Notes: a model not told the origin generated them from the sequence alone. Shown: positions 25,845-35,144, counted from the first letter of the stretch. The stretch: DNA of 63,442 nucleotides from Bacteroidales bacterium (GCA_026418905.1 JAOAAK010000046.1:1-63442), one strand, 5' to 3'. Translations and numbers: made by a program.

Positions 25845-26984
25845 ATGTATAAGTTATTGTTTTTTCCTTTTCAATGGTTATTCATTTTATGTTCCACCTT
25901 TCGAAAGTGTTTATATAAACTTCACATTCTAAAAAGACATACTTACAACATACCCATCATTTGTTTTGGAAATTTGAGTTCAGGAGGTACCGGTAAAACT
26001 CCCCATGTTAAACATTTTGCATATCTTCTAAATAGTGAAGGATTCCATGTTGCTATACTTCTGAGGGGTTATCGAAGAAAAACTAAAGGAATCATCCTCT
26101 GCACAGCCAATCACACTTTTCGAGAAATAGGTGATGAAGCTGTGGAATACGTTCGCTCTCTGCCACCTGATATACCGGTTGTTGTAGCTAGAAACAGACA
26201 TCGAGGAATCCAATTTATTCTCAACAATTATCCAGAAACAGATGTAATCTTAATGGATGATGGCTATCAACATCTTCGAGTAAAAGCAGATCTTTACATT
26301 TTGCTCACAGATTTTCATCAACCATATTTCAATGATCACGTTCTTCCTGTCGGATCACTAAGAGAAACAAAAGCTGCTCGAAAGCGAGCTAACTACATAG
26401 TCGTTACCAAATCTCTCAAAATTTTATCACCTATCATTAAAGATGAATTTTTGAAAAAACTTAAGCCCTATCCTGGCCAACACGTAATATTCTCAACTTT
26501 TGGAAATTATGAACTATTACCAGTTTTCCCTAAGAATAACTCAAGACCTTTGACTACTAATCCTTATGCCATTTTTCTTATTACAGGAATAAAAAATCCA
26601 TCACCCATCGAAGAAGAACTTAGATTACGATGCATGGATCTAAGATCTTATCTCTATCCCGATCATCACCCTTTTAGTGACAGCCAAATTCATAATTTCT
26701 TATTTGATTTTGATCGATATATGGTACCAAATAAGATCATTGTAACTACGGAAAAAGACTTACCAAGGTTGTTATACAAAGCTTCTGAAAAATTAAAAAA
26801 ATACCCTATTTTTGTGATAAAAACCAACATTTTATTTCATCACATTAATGGAGAAAATTTTGAACAAAAAATAGTAAGCTATGTTAAAGAAAATAGAAAA
26901 AACAAAAAAATTCATCAAAAAGAAAATCAGCAAGCAATACGAAATTGCCATTGTTCTTGGAACTGGTTTGGGTGGATTGGTTGA
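25845..26984 (+). CDS. lpxK: Tetraacyldisaccharide 4'-kinase, 3' end overlapping PNP
   Basis: The enzyme phosphorylates the lipid A disaccharide at the inner membrane. The start is set at ATG 25845 (MYKLLFFPFQWLF), which forms the N-terminal membrane helix; the upstream open frame is antisense to the glycosyltransferase. The P-loop GNLSSGGTGKTP lies near residue 47, followed by LRGYRR, DDGYQHL and the VTTEKDLPRL block. The frame yields 379 residues. The last 35 overlap the start of the purine nucleoside phosphorylase gene in another frame and do not look family-like (HCSWNWFGWIG). A lost stop or a sequencing frameshift in the A-rich stretch near 26885-26930 is likely. Confidence 0.92.
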   Translation: MYKLLFFPFQWLFILCSTFRKCLYKLHILKRHTYNIPIICFGNLSSGGTGKTPHVKHFAYLLNSEGFHVAILLRGYRRKTKGIILCTANHTFREIGDEAVEYVRSLPPDIPVVVARNRHRGIQFILNNYPETDVILMDDGYQHLRVKADLYILLTDFHQPYFNDHVLPVGSLRETKAARKRANYIVVTKSLKILSPIIKDEFLKKLKPYPGQHVIFSTFGNYELLPVFPKNNSRPLTTNPYAIFLITGIKNPSPIEEELRLRCMDLRSYLYPDHHPFSDSQIHNFLFDFDRYMVPNKIIVTTEKDLPRLLYKASEKLKKYPIFVIKTNILFHHINGENFEQKIVSYVKENRKNKKIHQKENQQAIRNCHCSWNWFGWIG

Positions 26985-27693
26985 AAAAATCAAAATTGAT
27001 CTTGTCATTCCTTATCATAAAATACCTCATTTCCCTATTTCAACTGTAAAAGGTCATGCAGGTCAACTCATCTTTGGTGAACTTGCAGGGAAAAACGTCA
27101 TTGCAATGCAAGGTCGTTTTCACTACTACGAAGGATATACAATGAAAGAAATCACTTTTCCGATTCGGGTGATGAAAGCTCTTGGTGTAGAATTATTGAT
27201 TATTTCTAATGCTGCTGGGGGAATGAACCCTACCTTTAAAGTAGGCGATATTATGGTCATTAAAGATCATATCAATCTCATGCCATCCAATCCTTTGATT
27301 GGTAAAAACTATGAAGAACTAGGTCCTCGTTTTCCCGATATGAGCGAGCCATACGACAAAGCTTTGAGACAAATAGCTTTTGAAGCAGGAAAAGAGTTAG
27401 AAATAGACCTTCATGAAGGAGTGTATGTAGCGGTCTCTGGTCCCACCTTTGAGACACCTGCAGAATACAAATACATGCGAACCATTGGTGGAGATGCCGT
27501 GGGTATGTCGACTGTTCCTGAAGTAATTGTCGCTCGTCATGCCAACATGAGAGTTTTTGCCTTATCTGTAATAACTGACCTTGGCGGCATGGACCATGTA
27601 GTTCCTGTCAGCCACGAAGAGGTACTTGAAGCTGCAAAAAACGCCGAACCCAAGATGAGTAATTTGATCATCAAAATGCTTTCAAAAATTTAA
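26881..27693 (+). CDS. Purine nucleoside phosphorylase
   Basis: The 270-residue protein is a class II (trimeric) enzyme that splits purine nucleosides with phosphate into base and ribose 1-phosphate. Motifs are VLGTGLGGLVEKI, STVKGHAGQL, QGRFHYYEGYTM, ISNAAGGMNP and the purine site GPTFETPAEYKYMRT. The N-terminal segment from ATG 26881 (MLKKIEKTKKFIKKK) matches the family beginning, so the 104-base overlap with lpxK is not a start error of this gene. The lpxK-PNP order recurs in Bacteroidota. It is followed by the radical SAM gene after two bases. The symbol would be punA or pnp, and I leave it open. Confidence 0.95.
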   Translation: MLKKIEKTKKFIKKKISKQYEIAIVLGTGLGGLVEKIKIDLVIPYHKIPHFPISTVKGHAGQLIFGELAGKNVIAMQGRFHYYEGYTMKEITFPIRVMKALGVELLIISNAAGGMNPTFKVGDIMVIKDHINLMPSNPLIGKNYEELGPRFPDMSEPYDKALRQIAFEAGKELEIDLHEGVYVAVSGPTFETPAEYKYMRTIGGDAVGMSTVPEVIVARHANMRVFALSVITDLGGMDHVVPVSHEEVLEAAKNAEPKMSNLIIKMLSKI

Positions 27694-27695
27694 CT

Positions 27696-28817
27696 ATGGA
27701 TCGGAGGCAATTTCTTCGAAGCATTGCAAGCTTTGCCTCCCTTATGGTTCTCAAAAAAATACCTCTTCATGGATTGGATAGAGTTGAAAATAGTTCTCAA
27801 ATGATCCCCTTTCACCGAGCAAAATTTTATGAAAAAATAGCAGACGGAATCATCCAATGCCTCTTATGCCCTCATCATTGCAAACTCCAAAAAGATCAAA
27901 TAGGAATTTGTCGTACACGGATTAGTGATGGCAACGATCTATACACTCTTGCTTACAACAACCCCATTGCATTGCATCTAGATCCCATTGAAAAAAAACC
28001 ACTTTATCATTTTTTTCCTACGAGTAAAATTCTATCTCTTGGTACAGCTGGTTGCAACTTTAGGTGTCTGAATTGTCAAAATTATTCAATTTCACAGGTA
28101 TCTCCCCGCGATGTTTCATCTTTAAATTATACACCTGAGCAAATTGTTAATACAGCCATTGAACTCAACGTAAAATTCATCGCTTATACATATACAGAAC
28201 CTACAGTTTTTTACGAATACATGTACGATATTGCCAAACTTGCTCACGCTCATGGTATCAAAAACGTCATGATTACCAACGGTTACATCGAAGAAGAACC
28301 TCTGAATCAACTACTTGAAAATATGGATGCTTTTAACATCGATTTGAAATCATTTAACAAACAAACTTACCGAAAATTATGTGGTGGAGATTTGGATGCA
28401 GTACTTCGTACCATCAAAAAAGTTCATCAAAGCAAAAGATGGCTTGAAATTACCAATCTCATGGTTACTGACTATACCGATAATTTAGATGAATTTAGTC
28501 AAATGATAGATTGGCTCTTAGAAAATGGTTTTGCTGAGGTGCCTTTACATATTTCTCGTTTCTTCCCTGCGTATAAATTATCACACTCTCGTCCGACTGA
28601 TATTTCCATTATTAAAAAGGCACGACAAATCGCCATCGAAAAAAAGATCTCTTATGTCTACACTGGAAACATTCCAGGAGATGAAGGACAAAACACCTAT
28701 TGTCCCTCATGTAAATCACTCTTAATTGAAAGAAATTACTATAACGTTCGATTAGTTAATATAAGCAATGGGGCCTGCCTTACTTGTGGGCAGAAAATTC
28801 CCGGTGTTTGGAAATGA
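27696..28817 (+). CDS. amrS: AmmeMemoRadiSam-type radical SAM protein (AmrS-like)
   Basis: The 373-residue protein has the radical SAM cluster motif GCNFRCLNCQN with Cys120, Cys124 and Cys127, followed by YTYTEPTVF and ISRFFPAYK of this subfamily. Two further cysteine groups are present: N-terminal Cys55/58/62/72 and C-terminal CPSC plus CLTCG, which could hold metal or extra clusters. The start DRRQFLRSIASFASL resembles a twin-arginine export signal. AmrS normally belongs to a system with AMMECR1 and Memo proteins whose function is not established; neither partner is in this window. The stop overlaps the next gene in ATGA. A folded, cluster-bearing Tat substrate is plausible but unproven. 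Confidence 0.88.
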   Translation: MDRRQFLRSIASFASLMVLKKIPLHGLDRVENSSQMIPFHRAKFYEKIADGIIQCLLCPHHCKLQKDQIGICRTRISDGNDLYTLAYNNPIALHLDPIEKKPLYHFFPTSKILSLGTAGCNFRCLNCQNYSISQVSPRDVSSLNYTPEQIVNTAIELNVKFIAYTYTEPTVFYEYMYDIAKLAHAHGIKNVMITNGYIEEEPLNQLLENMDAFNIDLKSFNKQTYRKLCGGDLDAVLRTIKKVHQSKRWLEITNLMVTDYTDNLDEFSQMIDWLLENGFAEVPLHISRFFPAYKLSHSRPTDISIIKKARQIAIEKKISYVYTGNIPGDEGQNTYCPSCKSLLIERNYYNVRLVNISNGACLTCGQKIPGVWK

Positions 28818-29314
28818 CAGTATTTCACAATATTGATCTTGTCGTTTTTGATTGGGGCAATACGCTAATGATTGATTTTCCCGATGAAGTAGGGCCTATG
28901 TATACATGGAAAAAAATTGCACTTATAGAAGGTGTCGATGAAATTTTACCATACCTTAGAAAAAAAAATTACACCCTTGCCGTAGCCACAAACGCAGGAT
29001 TATCCCATGGTAGTGATGTTCAAAAAGCTCTAAAACGTGTTCACATAGCACAATTTTTTAGTTATATTTTCACTTCCCGAGATCTGGGTTACAAAAAACC
29101 TGATCCACTTTTCTTTGAAATTATTCTTAAGATGGTTTGCATCACCCCTAATCATGCCGTCATGATAGGAGACAATTACGAAAAAGATATAGTTGGTGCC
29201 GCTCATGTTGGTATGCATACCGTTCTTTTTTTCCCCAATTATCATGAAAGCATTTCTTTCCCAAAAGCTGATTTTGTTATTCGCAACATGAAAGAGATTG
29301 CATTAATTTTATAA
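28814..29314 (+). CDS. HAD-superfamily protein with altered motif I
   Basis: Starting at the ATG that overlaps the amrS stop gives 166 residues. HAD motifs are VFDWGNTLM (residues 11-19), ATNAG, the lysine in GYKKPDP and the acidic GDNYEKD. In normal phosphatases motif I is DxD; here the second Asp is Gly15, while the nucleophile Asp13 remains. That change resembles non-phosphatase HAD branches such as phosphonatase-like enzymes, so the reaction may not be simple phosphate hydrolysis. The cap is small, which fits a subfamily I-like fold. ATGA coupling to the radical SAM gene suggests linked function. An upstream TTG start is possible but less likely. Confidence 0.85.
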   Translation: MTVFHNIDLVVFDWGNTLMIDFPDEVGPMYTWKKIALIEGVDEILPYLRKKNYTLAVATNAGLSHGSDVQKALKRVHIAQFFSYIFTSRDLGYKKPDPLFFEIILKMVCITPNHAVMIGDNYEKDIVGAAHVGMHTVLFFPNYHESISFPKADFVIRNMKEIALIL

Positions 29315-29357
29315 CTTCAATTTAGAAAAATCCATTATTTTTAAGCAAATTTTACGT

Positions 29358-30206
29358 ATGAAGTGTTGGCTGTACTCCATGTTTTTGTTTATTATTCTAT
29401 TGAGCAAAGCACAGATCACGTCTACTCAAGCTTTTTTACAAGGACAGGGAGGTGCAGGAGTAGCAGATGGAACTCATCCTTTTATTGATGCTAATCCTTC
29501 TGTTTCTGCATGGTCAGAAAACCCCACCATCATTGTTGGCTATTTCGCCCGTTTTTTTATGCACGAGCTCTCGGATAGAACTCTGACTTTCATATATCCT
29601 TTACCGGAAAGCCTTGGAACAACCTCAATCCAAATCTTTCAATCAGGTTTTCCCGCTTTGCACATGACAGGTTCGAAATTAAACTTCGCTAAAAATTTTG
29701 GAGAAAAATTTTCATTTGGCTTAAATTTCGATTATTATCAATTAGGCACTAATGTGGAATATTACGGGAAAAAACATCTTTTCATTTTGGAAGCTGGTTC
29801 GCAATTTAAAGTTAACAACAAACTTTCTTTAGGAACTTATGTCTTTAATCCTATTCAGCCCAGTATTTCACAGGTTACCCATGAAAGATTACCCGGAAAA
29901 ATCATATGTGGGACAACATATTATTTTTCGGACAAAATGCTCCTGTCGATTGATATCAGTAAGATGATCAATCAGCAACTTTCTGGTCATGTTGGTTTAC
30001 GTTTCACATTAAATTCGCGTGTGCGACTCACAACAGGTACCAGTTTTAACCCTTTTCAGTGGCATATGGGAACCATTTTTATTTTCAAAAAATTTCAAGC
30101 TATTTGGGCTATTAGTTATCACAATATTTTATCGTTTTCATCAGGCATTAATTTGATATATACTTTTGACAGAAAGGGAAAAAAAACTCAAAACGGTGAA
30201 GAATGA
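29358..30206 (+). CDS. Outer-membrane beta-barrel-like protein (PorQ/PorV-type pattern)
   Basis: The 282-residue protein has a signal peptide (MKCWLYSMFLFIILLSKAQ) followed by alternating strands such as IIVGYFARFFMH, FSFGLNFDYYQLG and VGLRFTLNSRVRL, and it ends in FSSGINLIYTF. The early segment (QGQGGAGVADGTHPFIDANPS) resembles small Bacteroidota barrels of the PorV/PorQ type, where a start of this kind precedes the barrel. The exact family is not certain. Its stop overlaps the ATG of the helix-hairpin-helix protein gene in ATGA, so the two are coupled and probably act together in the outer membrane. No lipobox is present. Confidence 0.65.
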   Translation: MKCWLYSMFLFIILLSKAQITSTQAFLQGQGGAGVADGTHPFIDANPSVSAWSENPTIIVGYFARFFMHELSDRTLTFIYPLPESLGTTSIQIFQSGFPALHMTGSKLNFAKNFGEKFSFGLNFDYYQLGTNVEYYGKKHLFILEAGSQFKVNNKLSLGTYVFNPIQPSISQVTHERLPGKIICGTTYYFSDKMLLSIDISKMINQQLSGHVGLRFTLNSRVRLTTGTSFNPFQWHMGTIFIFKKFQAIWAISYHNILSFSSGINLIYTFDRKGKKTQNGEE

Positions 30207-32281
30207 AAAAACTATTCCTTCTCAATATCTTTGTCTGTATTTATCTTCACTCTCAGGTGATTCCTGATACCACACCACGTTTTCCTTCCGATACACTTAT
30301 CATTGAAGAAAAAATTCAAGATAAAATTGAACAATTTACAGAAAATACCGAACAAGAACAAGATTTTACTGAAATTTCTGAAAATCTCCAATATTTTGCA
30401 CGTCATCCCATTAATTTAAATAACACCAACTATGAAGAATTGTCCAGATTAGGTTTGCTTTCCGATCTTCAAATAGGCAATTTACTTTTGCACATACAAA
30501 AAAATGGAAAACTTCTGTCCATTTACGAACTCCAATCCATCGAAGGATTTGATCTCCCAACCATTTACAGAATCCTGCCTTATATAAAAATTGCTAGCGA
30601 AGAAAGTAAGACAAGTTGGAGTTTTAGAAATGTAAGTAAGTTTTCAAAATCAGTTCTTATCTCACGGTATTCCCTCACACTACCTCTGGCTGTAGGATAC
30701 TCAAGAGAAGATTCGTCTGGTTACTTAGGCTCACCCTACAAGCTCTTCATAAGGTACCATTTTTCCTATTTCAATCTTCTTAGTGCTGGTTTTACTGCCG
30801 AAAAAGATCAAGGTGAAGAGCTTTTCAGGGGTTCTCAAAAAAACGGGTTTGATTTTTATAGTGCTCATGTTTTCCTTCGCAAAATAGGTCCTTTTATGGC
30901 GCTTGCTCTTGGCGACTATACGTTAGAATTCGGGCAAGGCCTAGCAATGTGGACAGGACTTAGTTTTGGAAAAACATCCGATGCTACCTATATAAAAAAG
31001 GCCGGTAGGGGTATTCTGCCTTTTAGATCAGTTAACGAATTTAATTTCTTACGTGGTTTTGCAATGCAAATGAAACTTTTTCGTTCAGTATATCTCTACG
31101 GATTTGGAAGTATCCGTATGAAAGATGGTTCCATTTTACAACAAGATAGTCTTTCTCAAGAAGAATTTACAATTACTTCCCTCAATGAATCAGGACTTCA
31201 CAATACGTATTCATCAATGAATCGAAAAAATAACGTTCAAGAAAAACTTTTAGGAGGCAGAATGGAAGTTAATTTATCCCGATTTAAACTAGGATACACT
31301 TCATATTTCCTTCACTTCAACAAGAATTTTGCCACACCTTCTGATTTGTACCAAATGTACGACTTCACCGGTAATACTCAATTAATGAACAGCTTTGATT
31401 ACAGCATTCTACTAAGAAATTTTAACATTTTCGGTGAAGTTGCTCATGATGGTTCCGGGCAACCTGCTCATTTACACGGTCTTATGATGGCAGCTAATTA
31501 TCACTATTCTGTGTCGGTTCTTTATCGCAATTTTCCTCGCGACTTTCACTCATTTTTTGGCACACCCCTATCCGAAAGCTCAAAACCAAACAACGAACGC
31601 GCCTGGTATATTGGCCAAGAAATAAAATTTTCAAGGCAATGGATTCTCAATGCCTACATGGATATGTTTCAGTTTCCATGGCTGAGATATTTAGTAGATG
31701 CACCCTCAGAAGGAACCGAAATTCTTGCCCAACTTAATTACCTGCCCAACAAGAAAACACAGTTAAGTTTGAGATATAAATACGAAGAAAAAAACAAAAA
31801 CGTAAGCCAACAATACGTTAAAAAACCTGAATCTGATCAAAGACAGTGGTTTCGCTTCCACGCTACCTATCCCATTTCTAATGCTTTTATTTTCAAAACC
31901 AGAGTGGAATTATTATTACATAAATTTGCAACTCAACCTCTTAGAACAGGTTTTCTCGGTTACCAAGATGTTTTGCTTCGGAAAAAAAACAGCCCTCTTA
32001 GCCTCACTCTTCGCATTGCTTTTTTTGATACTTATTCATACGATGAAAGAATTTACGCCTACGAAAACGATGTTCTTTATTCATATACCATTCCTGCTTA
32101 TTACTACAAAGGTTCACGGACGTATTTTATCATAAAATATACTTTTAAAAAACATCTCGACATTTGGTTACGCATTGCCCATACTTTATTTTTGGACAGA
32201 ACAACTATAGGTTCAGGTCTTGATTTAATTAATCAGCCTTCTAAAACAGAATTAAAAGTACAAATCCGTTATACTTTTTAA
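30203..32281 (+). CDS. Exported helix-hairpin-helix protein with C-terminal barrel-like region
   Basis: The 692-residue product has a signal peptide (MKKLFLLNIFVCIYLHSQ). An acidic linker to about residue 65 is followed by a ComEA-like double helix-hairpin-helix segment (NLNNTNYEELSRLG, LLSIYELQSIEGFD, YRILPYIKI, about 69-132). The long strand-rich remainder has features such as FIRYHFSYFNLLSAGF and ALALGDYTLEFGQGLAMW and ends in aromatic IRYTF, like an outer-membrane barrel. Helix-hairpin-helix units normally bind DNA without sequence preference, so an exported copy fused to a barrel suggests DNA contact at the surface or in the periplasm; this is inference. Similar proteins are widespread in Bacteroidota and, to my knowledge, uncharacterised. 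Confidence 0.75.
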   Translation: MKKLFLLNIFVCIYLHSQVIPDTTPRFPSDTLIIEEKIQDKIEQFTENTEQEQDFTEISENLQYFARHPINLNNTNYEELSRLGLLSDLQIGNLLLHIQKNGKLLSIYELQSIEGFDLPTIYRILPYIKIASEESKTSWSFRNVSKFSKSVLISRYSLTLPLAVGYSREDSSGYLGSPYKLFIRYHFSYFNLLSAGFTAEKDQGEELFRGSQKNGFDFYSAHVFLRKIGPFMALALGDYTLEFGQGLAMWTGLSFGKTSDATYIKKAGRGILPFRSVNEFNFLRGFAMQMKLFRSVYLYGFGSIRMKDGSILQQDSLSQEEFTITSLNESGLHNTYSSMNRKNNVQEKLLGGRMEVNLSRFKLGYTSYFLHFNKNFATPSDLYQMYDFTGNTQLMNSFDYSILLRNFNIFGEVAHDGSGQPAHLHGLMMAANYHYSVSVLYRNFPRDFHSFFGTPLSESSKPNNERAWYIGQEIKFSRQWILNAYMDMFQFPWLRYLVDAPSEGTEILAQLNYLPNKKTQLSLRYKYEEKNKNVSQQYVKKPESDQRQWFRFHATYPISNAFIFKTRVELLLHKFATQPLRTGFLGYQDVLLRKKNSPLSLTLRIAFFDTYSYDERIYAYENDVLYSYTIPAYYYKGSRTYFIIKYTFKKHLDIWLRIAHTLFLDRTTIGSGLDLINQPSKTELKVQIRYTF

Positions 32282-32317
32282 TAATTAGAATTTTTCAGAA
32301 ATTTGCAAAAATATTCC

Positions 32318-33067
32318 ATGTGTAAGTTATTAATCAACAAAACAGCCATCATTACAGGTGCTGCCAGAGGCATAGGCAGGTGCATTGCTCAAGTCTTTGC
32401 AGAACATGGTGCCAACGTTATAATAACCGACATCCAGTTCTCTGATGAATCTTTAAAAAGTATTGAAGAACTTAATCAGTTAGGAATAAAAGCTAGAGCC
32501 ATTCAGAGCAATGCTGCTGATTTTAACGACTGTGAAAAACTAATAAATGAGGTTAGCAAAGAATTTCCCACTATCGATATTCTAGTAAATAATGCTGGCA
32601 TCACACGAGATAATATCATGCTTCGAATGACTGAAGAAGATTGGGACAAAGTGATAACCGTCAACCTTAAAAGCGTTTTTAACATGACCAAAGCTGTTCA
32701 GCGTATTATGCTGAAGCAACGCTCAGGTTCTATTATCAATATGAGTTCCATTGTTGGCCTCGGTGGCAATGCAGGCCAAGCAAATTATGCTGCCTCGAAA
32801 GCTGGCATTATTGGTTTTACCAAAAGTATAGCTAAAGAGTTAGGAAGTAGAAACATTCGTTGTAATGCCATAGCTCCAGGATTTATTGAAACTGAAATGA
32901 CAGCTAAGCTCCCACCGGAAGTTCGTGAAAACTGGATTAAAGACATTCCCCTTGGTCGTCCAGGATCGGTATATGATGTAGCGAACCTGGCTCTTTTCTT
33001 AGCTAGTGACCTTTCTAGCTATATCACTGGTCAAACTATTACCGTTTGCGGAGGCTTGCATATTTAA
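32318..33067 (+). CDS. fabG: 3-oxoacyl-[acyl-carrier-protein] reductase
   Basis: The ATG at 32318 gives 249 residues; a TTG five codons upstream is less likely. The NADP-binding motif TGAARGIG spans 13-20, NNAG lies at 91-94, the catalytic Ser is at 143-144 and the YAASK pair has Tyr157 and Lys161. APGFIETEM and the C-terminal GQTITVCGGLHI complete the FabG pattern. It reduces 3-oxoacyl-ACP in fatty acid elongation in the cytosol. Other short-chain reductases share the motifs, but the length and ending favour FabG. It is followed after four bases by the VWA membrane protein gene. Confidence 0.88.
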   Translation: MCKLLINKTAIITGAARGIGRCIAQVFAEHGANVIITDIQFSDESLKSIEELNQLGIKARAIQSNAADFNDCEKLINEVSKEFPTIDILVNNAGITRDNIMLRMTEEDWDKVITVNLKSVFNMTKAVQRIMLKQRSGSIINMSSIVGLGGNAGQANYAASKAGIIGFTKSIAKELGSRNIRCNAIAPGFIETEMTAKLPPEVRENWIKDIPLGRPGSVYDVANLALFLASDLSSYITGQTITVCGGLHI

Positions 33068-33071
33068 CACC

Positions 33072-35144
33072 ATGTCTTTCGATTTACCTTTTCCAATCCT
33101 TTGGATTATTGGTTTTCTTATAATTGCCACGACTTTAGCTTTATGGCTTTATCTTTTTAACCAATCTTTTCGTATTCCTCAAAACAGAAAAATTTTCCTA
33201 GCAGTTCTACGCTTTTTTCTTCTATTTACCCTACTTTTTCTATTGCTTAGTCCTCTCTTTAAATTTACTAGAAAAGAAACCATCAAACCTATTTTTGCTA
33301 TTCTAGTTGATGCTTCACAGTCTATGATCAAAAACCGGGATTCTTCTTTGATTAAGAAAGAAATACCTGAATTTATCCAGGATCTTCAATCTAGTCTTAC
33401 TGATTACGACGTTAGAATTTATTCTTTCAGCGATAGCCTCAGAAACAACTTTAAGGATTTTTCAGGTAAAATCACCAACATTTCGGATGCCTTATTGCAG
33501 TTAAGACAACGCCTTCAGGATAACTGGTTGTCAGAAGTTCTCCTCATATCTGATGGAATATACAATATGGGGGCTAATCCAATACTCATGGCTAGTCAAC
33601 TTCCATTTCCAGTCCATTGCATGGCCGTAGGAGATACAACTCCTTCAATAGACCTATCCGTTTCTTTCGTCCAGATCAACAAAGAAGTTGGTTTTAACGC
33701 ATATTTTCCAATAGAAATCTCGGTCAATGCCCATGGTGCCTCAGGAAAATCCTCTGTGATCAAAGTTTTTTTAAATGATAAAAAGATTTCGGAACAAAAT
33801 TTATTTATAGCTTCCCCTGCTTATTCAAAATTTATTTCACTTCAAGAGTTAGCTACGCAAAAAGGTCTCAATAAAATTACAGTTATTTTCGATCCCTTAC
33901 CTGAAGAAAAAAACAAGAATAATAACGTAGTAACAGTATACTTTAATGTAATCGAAAAAACAAAAAACATTCTCATTTTTGCTGAAACCATCCACCCCGA
34001 CATCCGTAGCATTAAAGAAGCTCTAGAACATTATGCTCAATTTTCTGTTGATGTTTTTCGAAAAGAAGAAGTCCCTACCATCAACCTAGATAAATATAAT
34101 CTAGTCATATATTACCAGTCTCCTCAAAGTCCTACCTCCCCTCCGCTCTTCCAGGAAATTACCCAACGACAAATTCCTGTTTGGTTTATTGGAGGAATGA
34201 AATTTAACTATCATTTTCTAATGTCACAAAAAACAGGGATTAACATTAAAATCCGATCAAATAATTCGAACGAAGTTTTTCCAGCATTTAATTCAAATTT
34301 TAGTCTTTTCACCATGCCCGAAAACGAAAAATCTTTTTTCGATAATCTTCCCCCTCTAGAGTTGCCTTTTGGTGAATATTCAGCAGGAACAACTTCACAG
34401 ATTATGCTTTTTCAGAAGCATGGCAAAGTTGTAACACAACAACCTTTGCTACTATTCAATAAATGGCAAAACGTCTACTTTGCATATCTTTTAGGTGAAG
34501 GCATATGGCAGTGGAGAATTAAGGCTTTTGTTGACTATCAAAGTCATGATATTTTTGATCAGTTCATCGCTCGTATTGTTCAGTTTTTAACTGAACACAC
34601 AGAAAAATCACGGTTTCTTGTGAAATACAAAACAAATTACAGTTCGTTTGAATTGGTGCAGATGACTGCCGAACTCTATAATACCCAATATGAACTTATT
34701 AATGATATCCCTATTGTTATAAACATTAAGGATAGCAACAACCGAATTATGACCTATCAATTTGAACCTGAAGGAAACGCCTATTCTTTGAGTCTTCAGG
34801 GGCTACCTTCAGGCATTTATCAATTTACTGCTTCCGTTCAGGACAACCGCTACCCTTTCAAGCAAAGCGGACAATTTAGTATTAATGCATTTAACCCTGA
34901 ATTGCTTTCTTTGAAAGCTAATTACAACTTGCTCAAACAAATCGCAGAACTTACTGGAGGAGACTACTTTCAGATCTCTAGCAAAAAAGAGTGGTTAGCA
35001 AAAATCCAACAAAAAACTCCTTCAACACGCGAGAAAAAAATCACTCGATACGCCAGTCTCATTGAATGGCCCTACATCTTTTTCTTGCTTTTACTTTTAG
35101 CCACCATAGAATGGGGCTGGCGAAAATGGGAAGGATATTATTAA
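33072..35144 (+). CDS. Membrane protein with von Willebrand factor A domain
   Basis: The start at ATG 33072 gives 690 residues; the frame is open 22 codons further into fabG, but those do not look coding. Two N-terminal membrane segments (about 8-28 and 39-60) are followed by a VWA domain with the MIDAS motif DASQS near residue 75. A beta-sandwich follows, then an alpha/beta segment like a glutamine-amidotransferase fold (ILIFAETIHPDI, VIYYQSPQ, VWFIGGMKF), and a membrane segment at the C-terminus. This is the Bat-like VWA architecture common in Bacteroidota, of unclear function, perhaps an envelope adhesion or stress complex. Its stop shares TTAA with the convergent TPR gene. Confidence 0.8.
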   Translation: MSFDLPFPILWIIGFLIIATTLALWLYLFNQSFRIPQNRKIFLAVLRFFLLFTLLFLLLSPLFKFTRKETIKPIFAILVDASQSMIKNRDSSLIKKEIPEFIQDLQSSLTDYDVRIYSFSDSLRNNFKDFSGKITNISDALLQLRQRLQDNWLSEVLLISDGIYNMGANPILMASQLPFPVHCMAVGDTTPSIDLSVSFVQINKEVGFNAYFPIEISVNAHGASGKSSVIKVFLNDKKISEQNLFIASPAYSKFISLQELATQKGLNKITVIFDPLPEEKNKNNNVVTVYFNVIEKTKNILIFAETIHPDIRSIKEALEHYAQFSVDVFRKEEVPTINLDKYNLVIYYQSPQSPTSPPLFQEITQRQIPVWFIGGMKFNYHFLMSQKTGINIKIRSNNSNEVFPAFNSNFSLFTMPENEKSFFDNLPPLELPFGEYSAGTTSQIMLFQKHGKVVTQQPLLLFNKWQNVYFAYLLGEGIWQWRIKAFVDYQSHDIFDQFIARIVQFLTEHTEKSRFLVKYKTNYSSFELVQMTAELYNTQYELINDIPIVINIKDSNNRIMTYQFEPEGNAYSLSLQGLPSGIYQFTASVQDNRYPFKQSGQFSINAFNPELLSLKANYNLLKQIAELTGGDYFQISSKKEWLAKIQQKTPSTREKKITRYASLIEWPYIFFLLLLLATIEWGWRKWEGYY

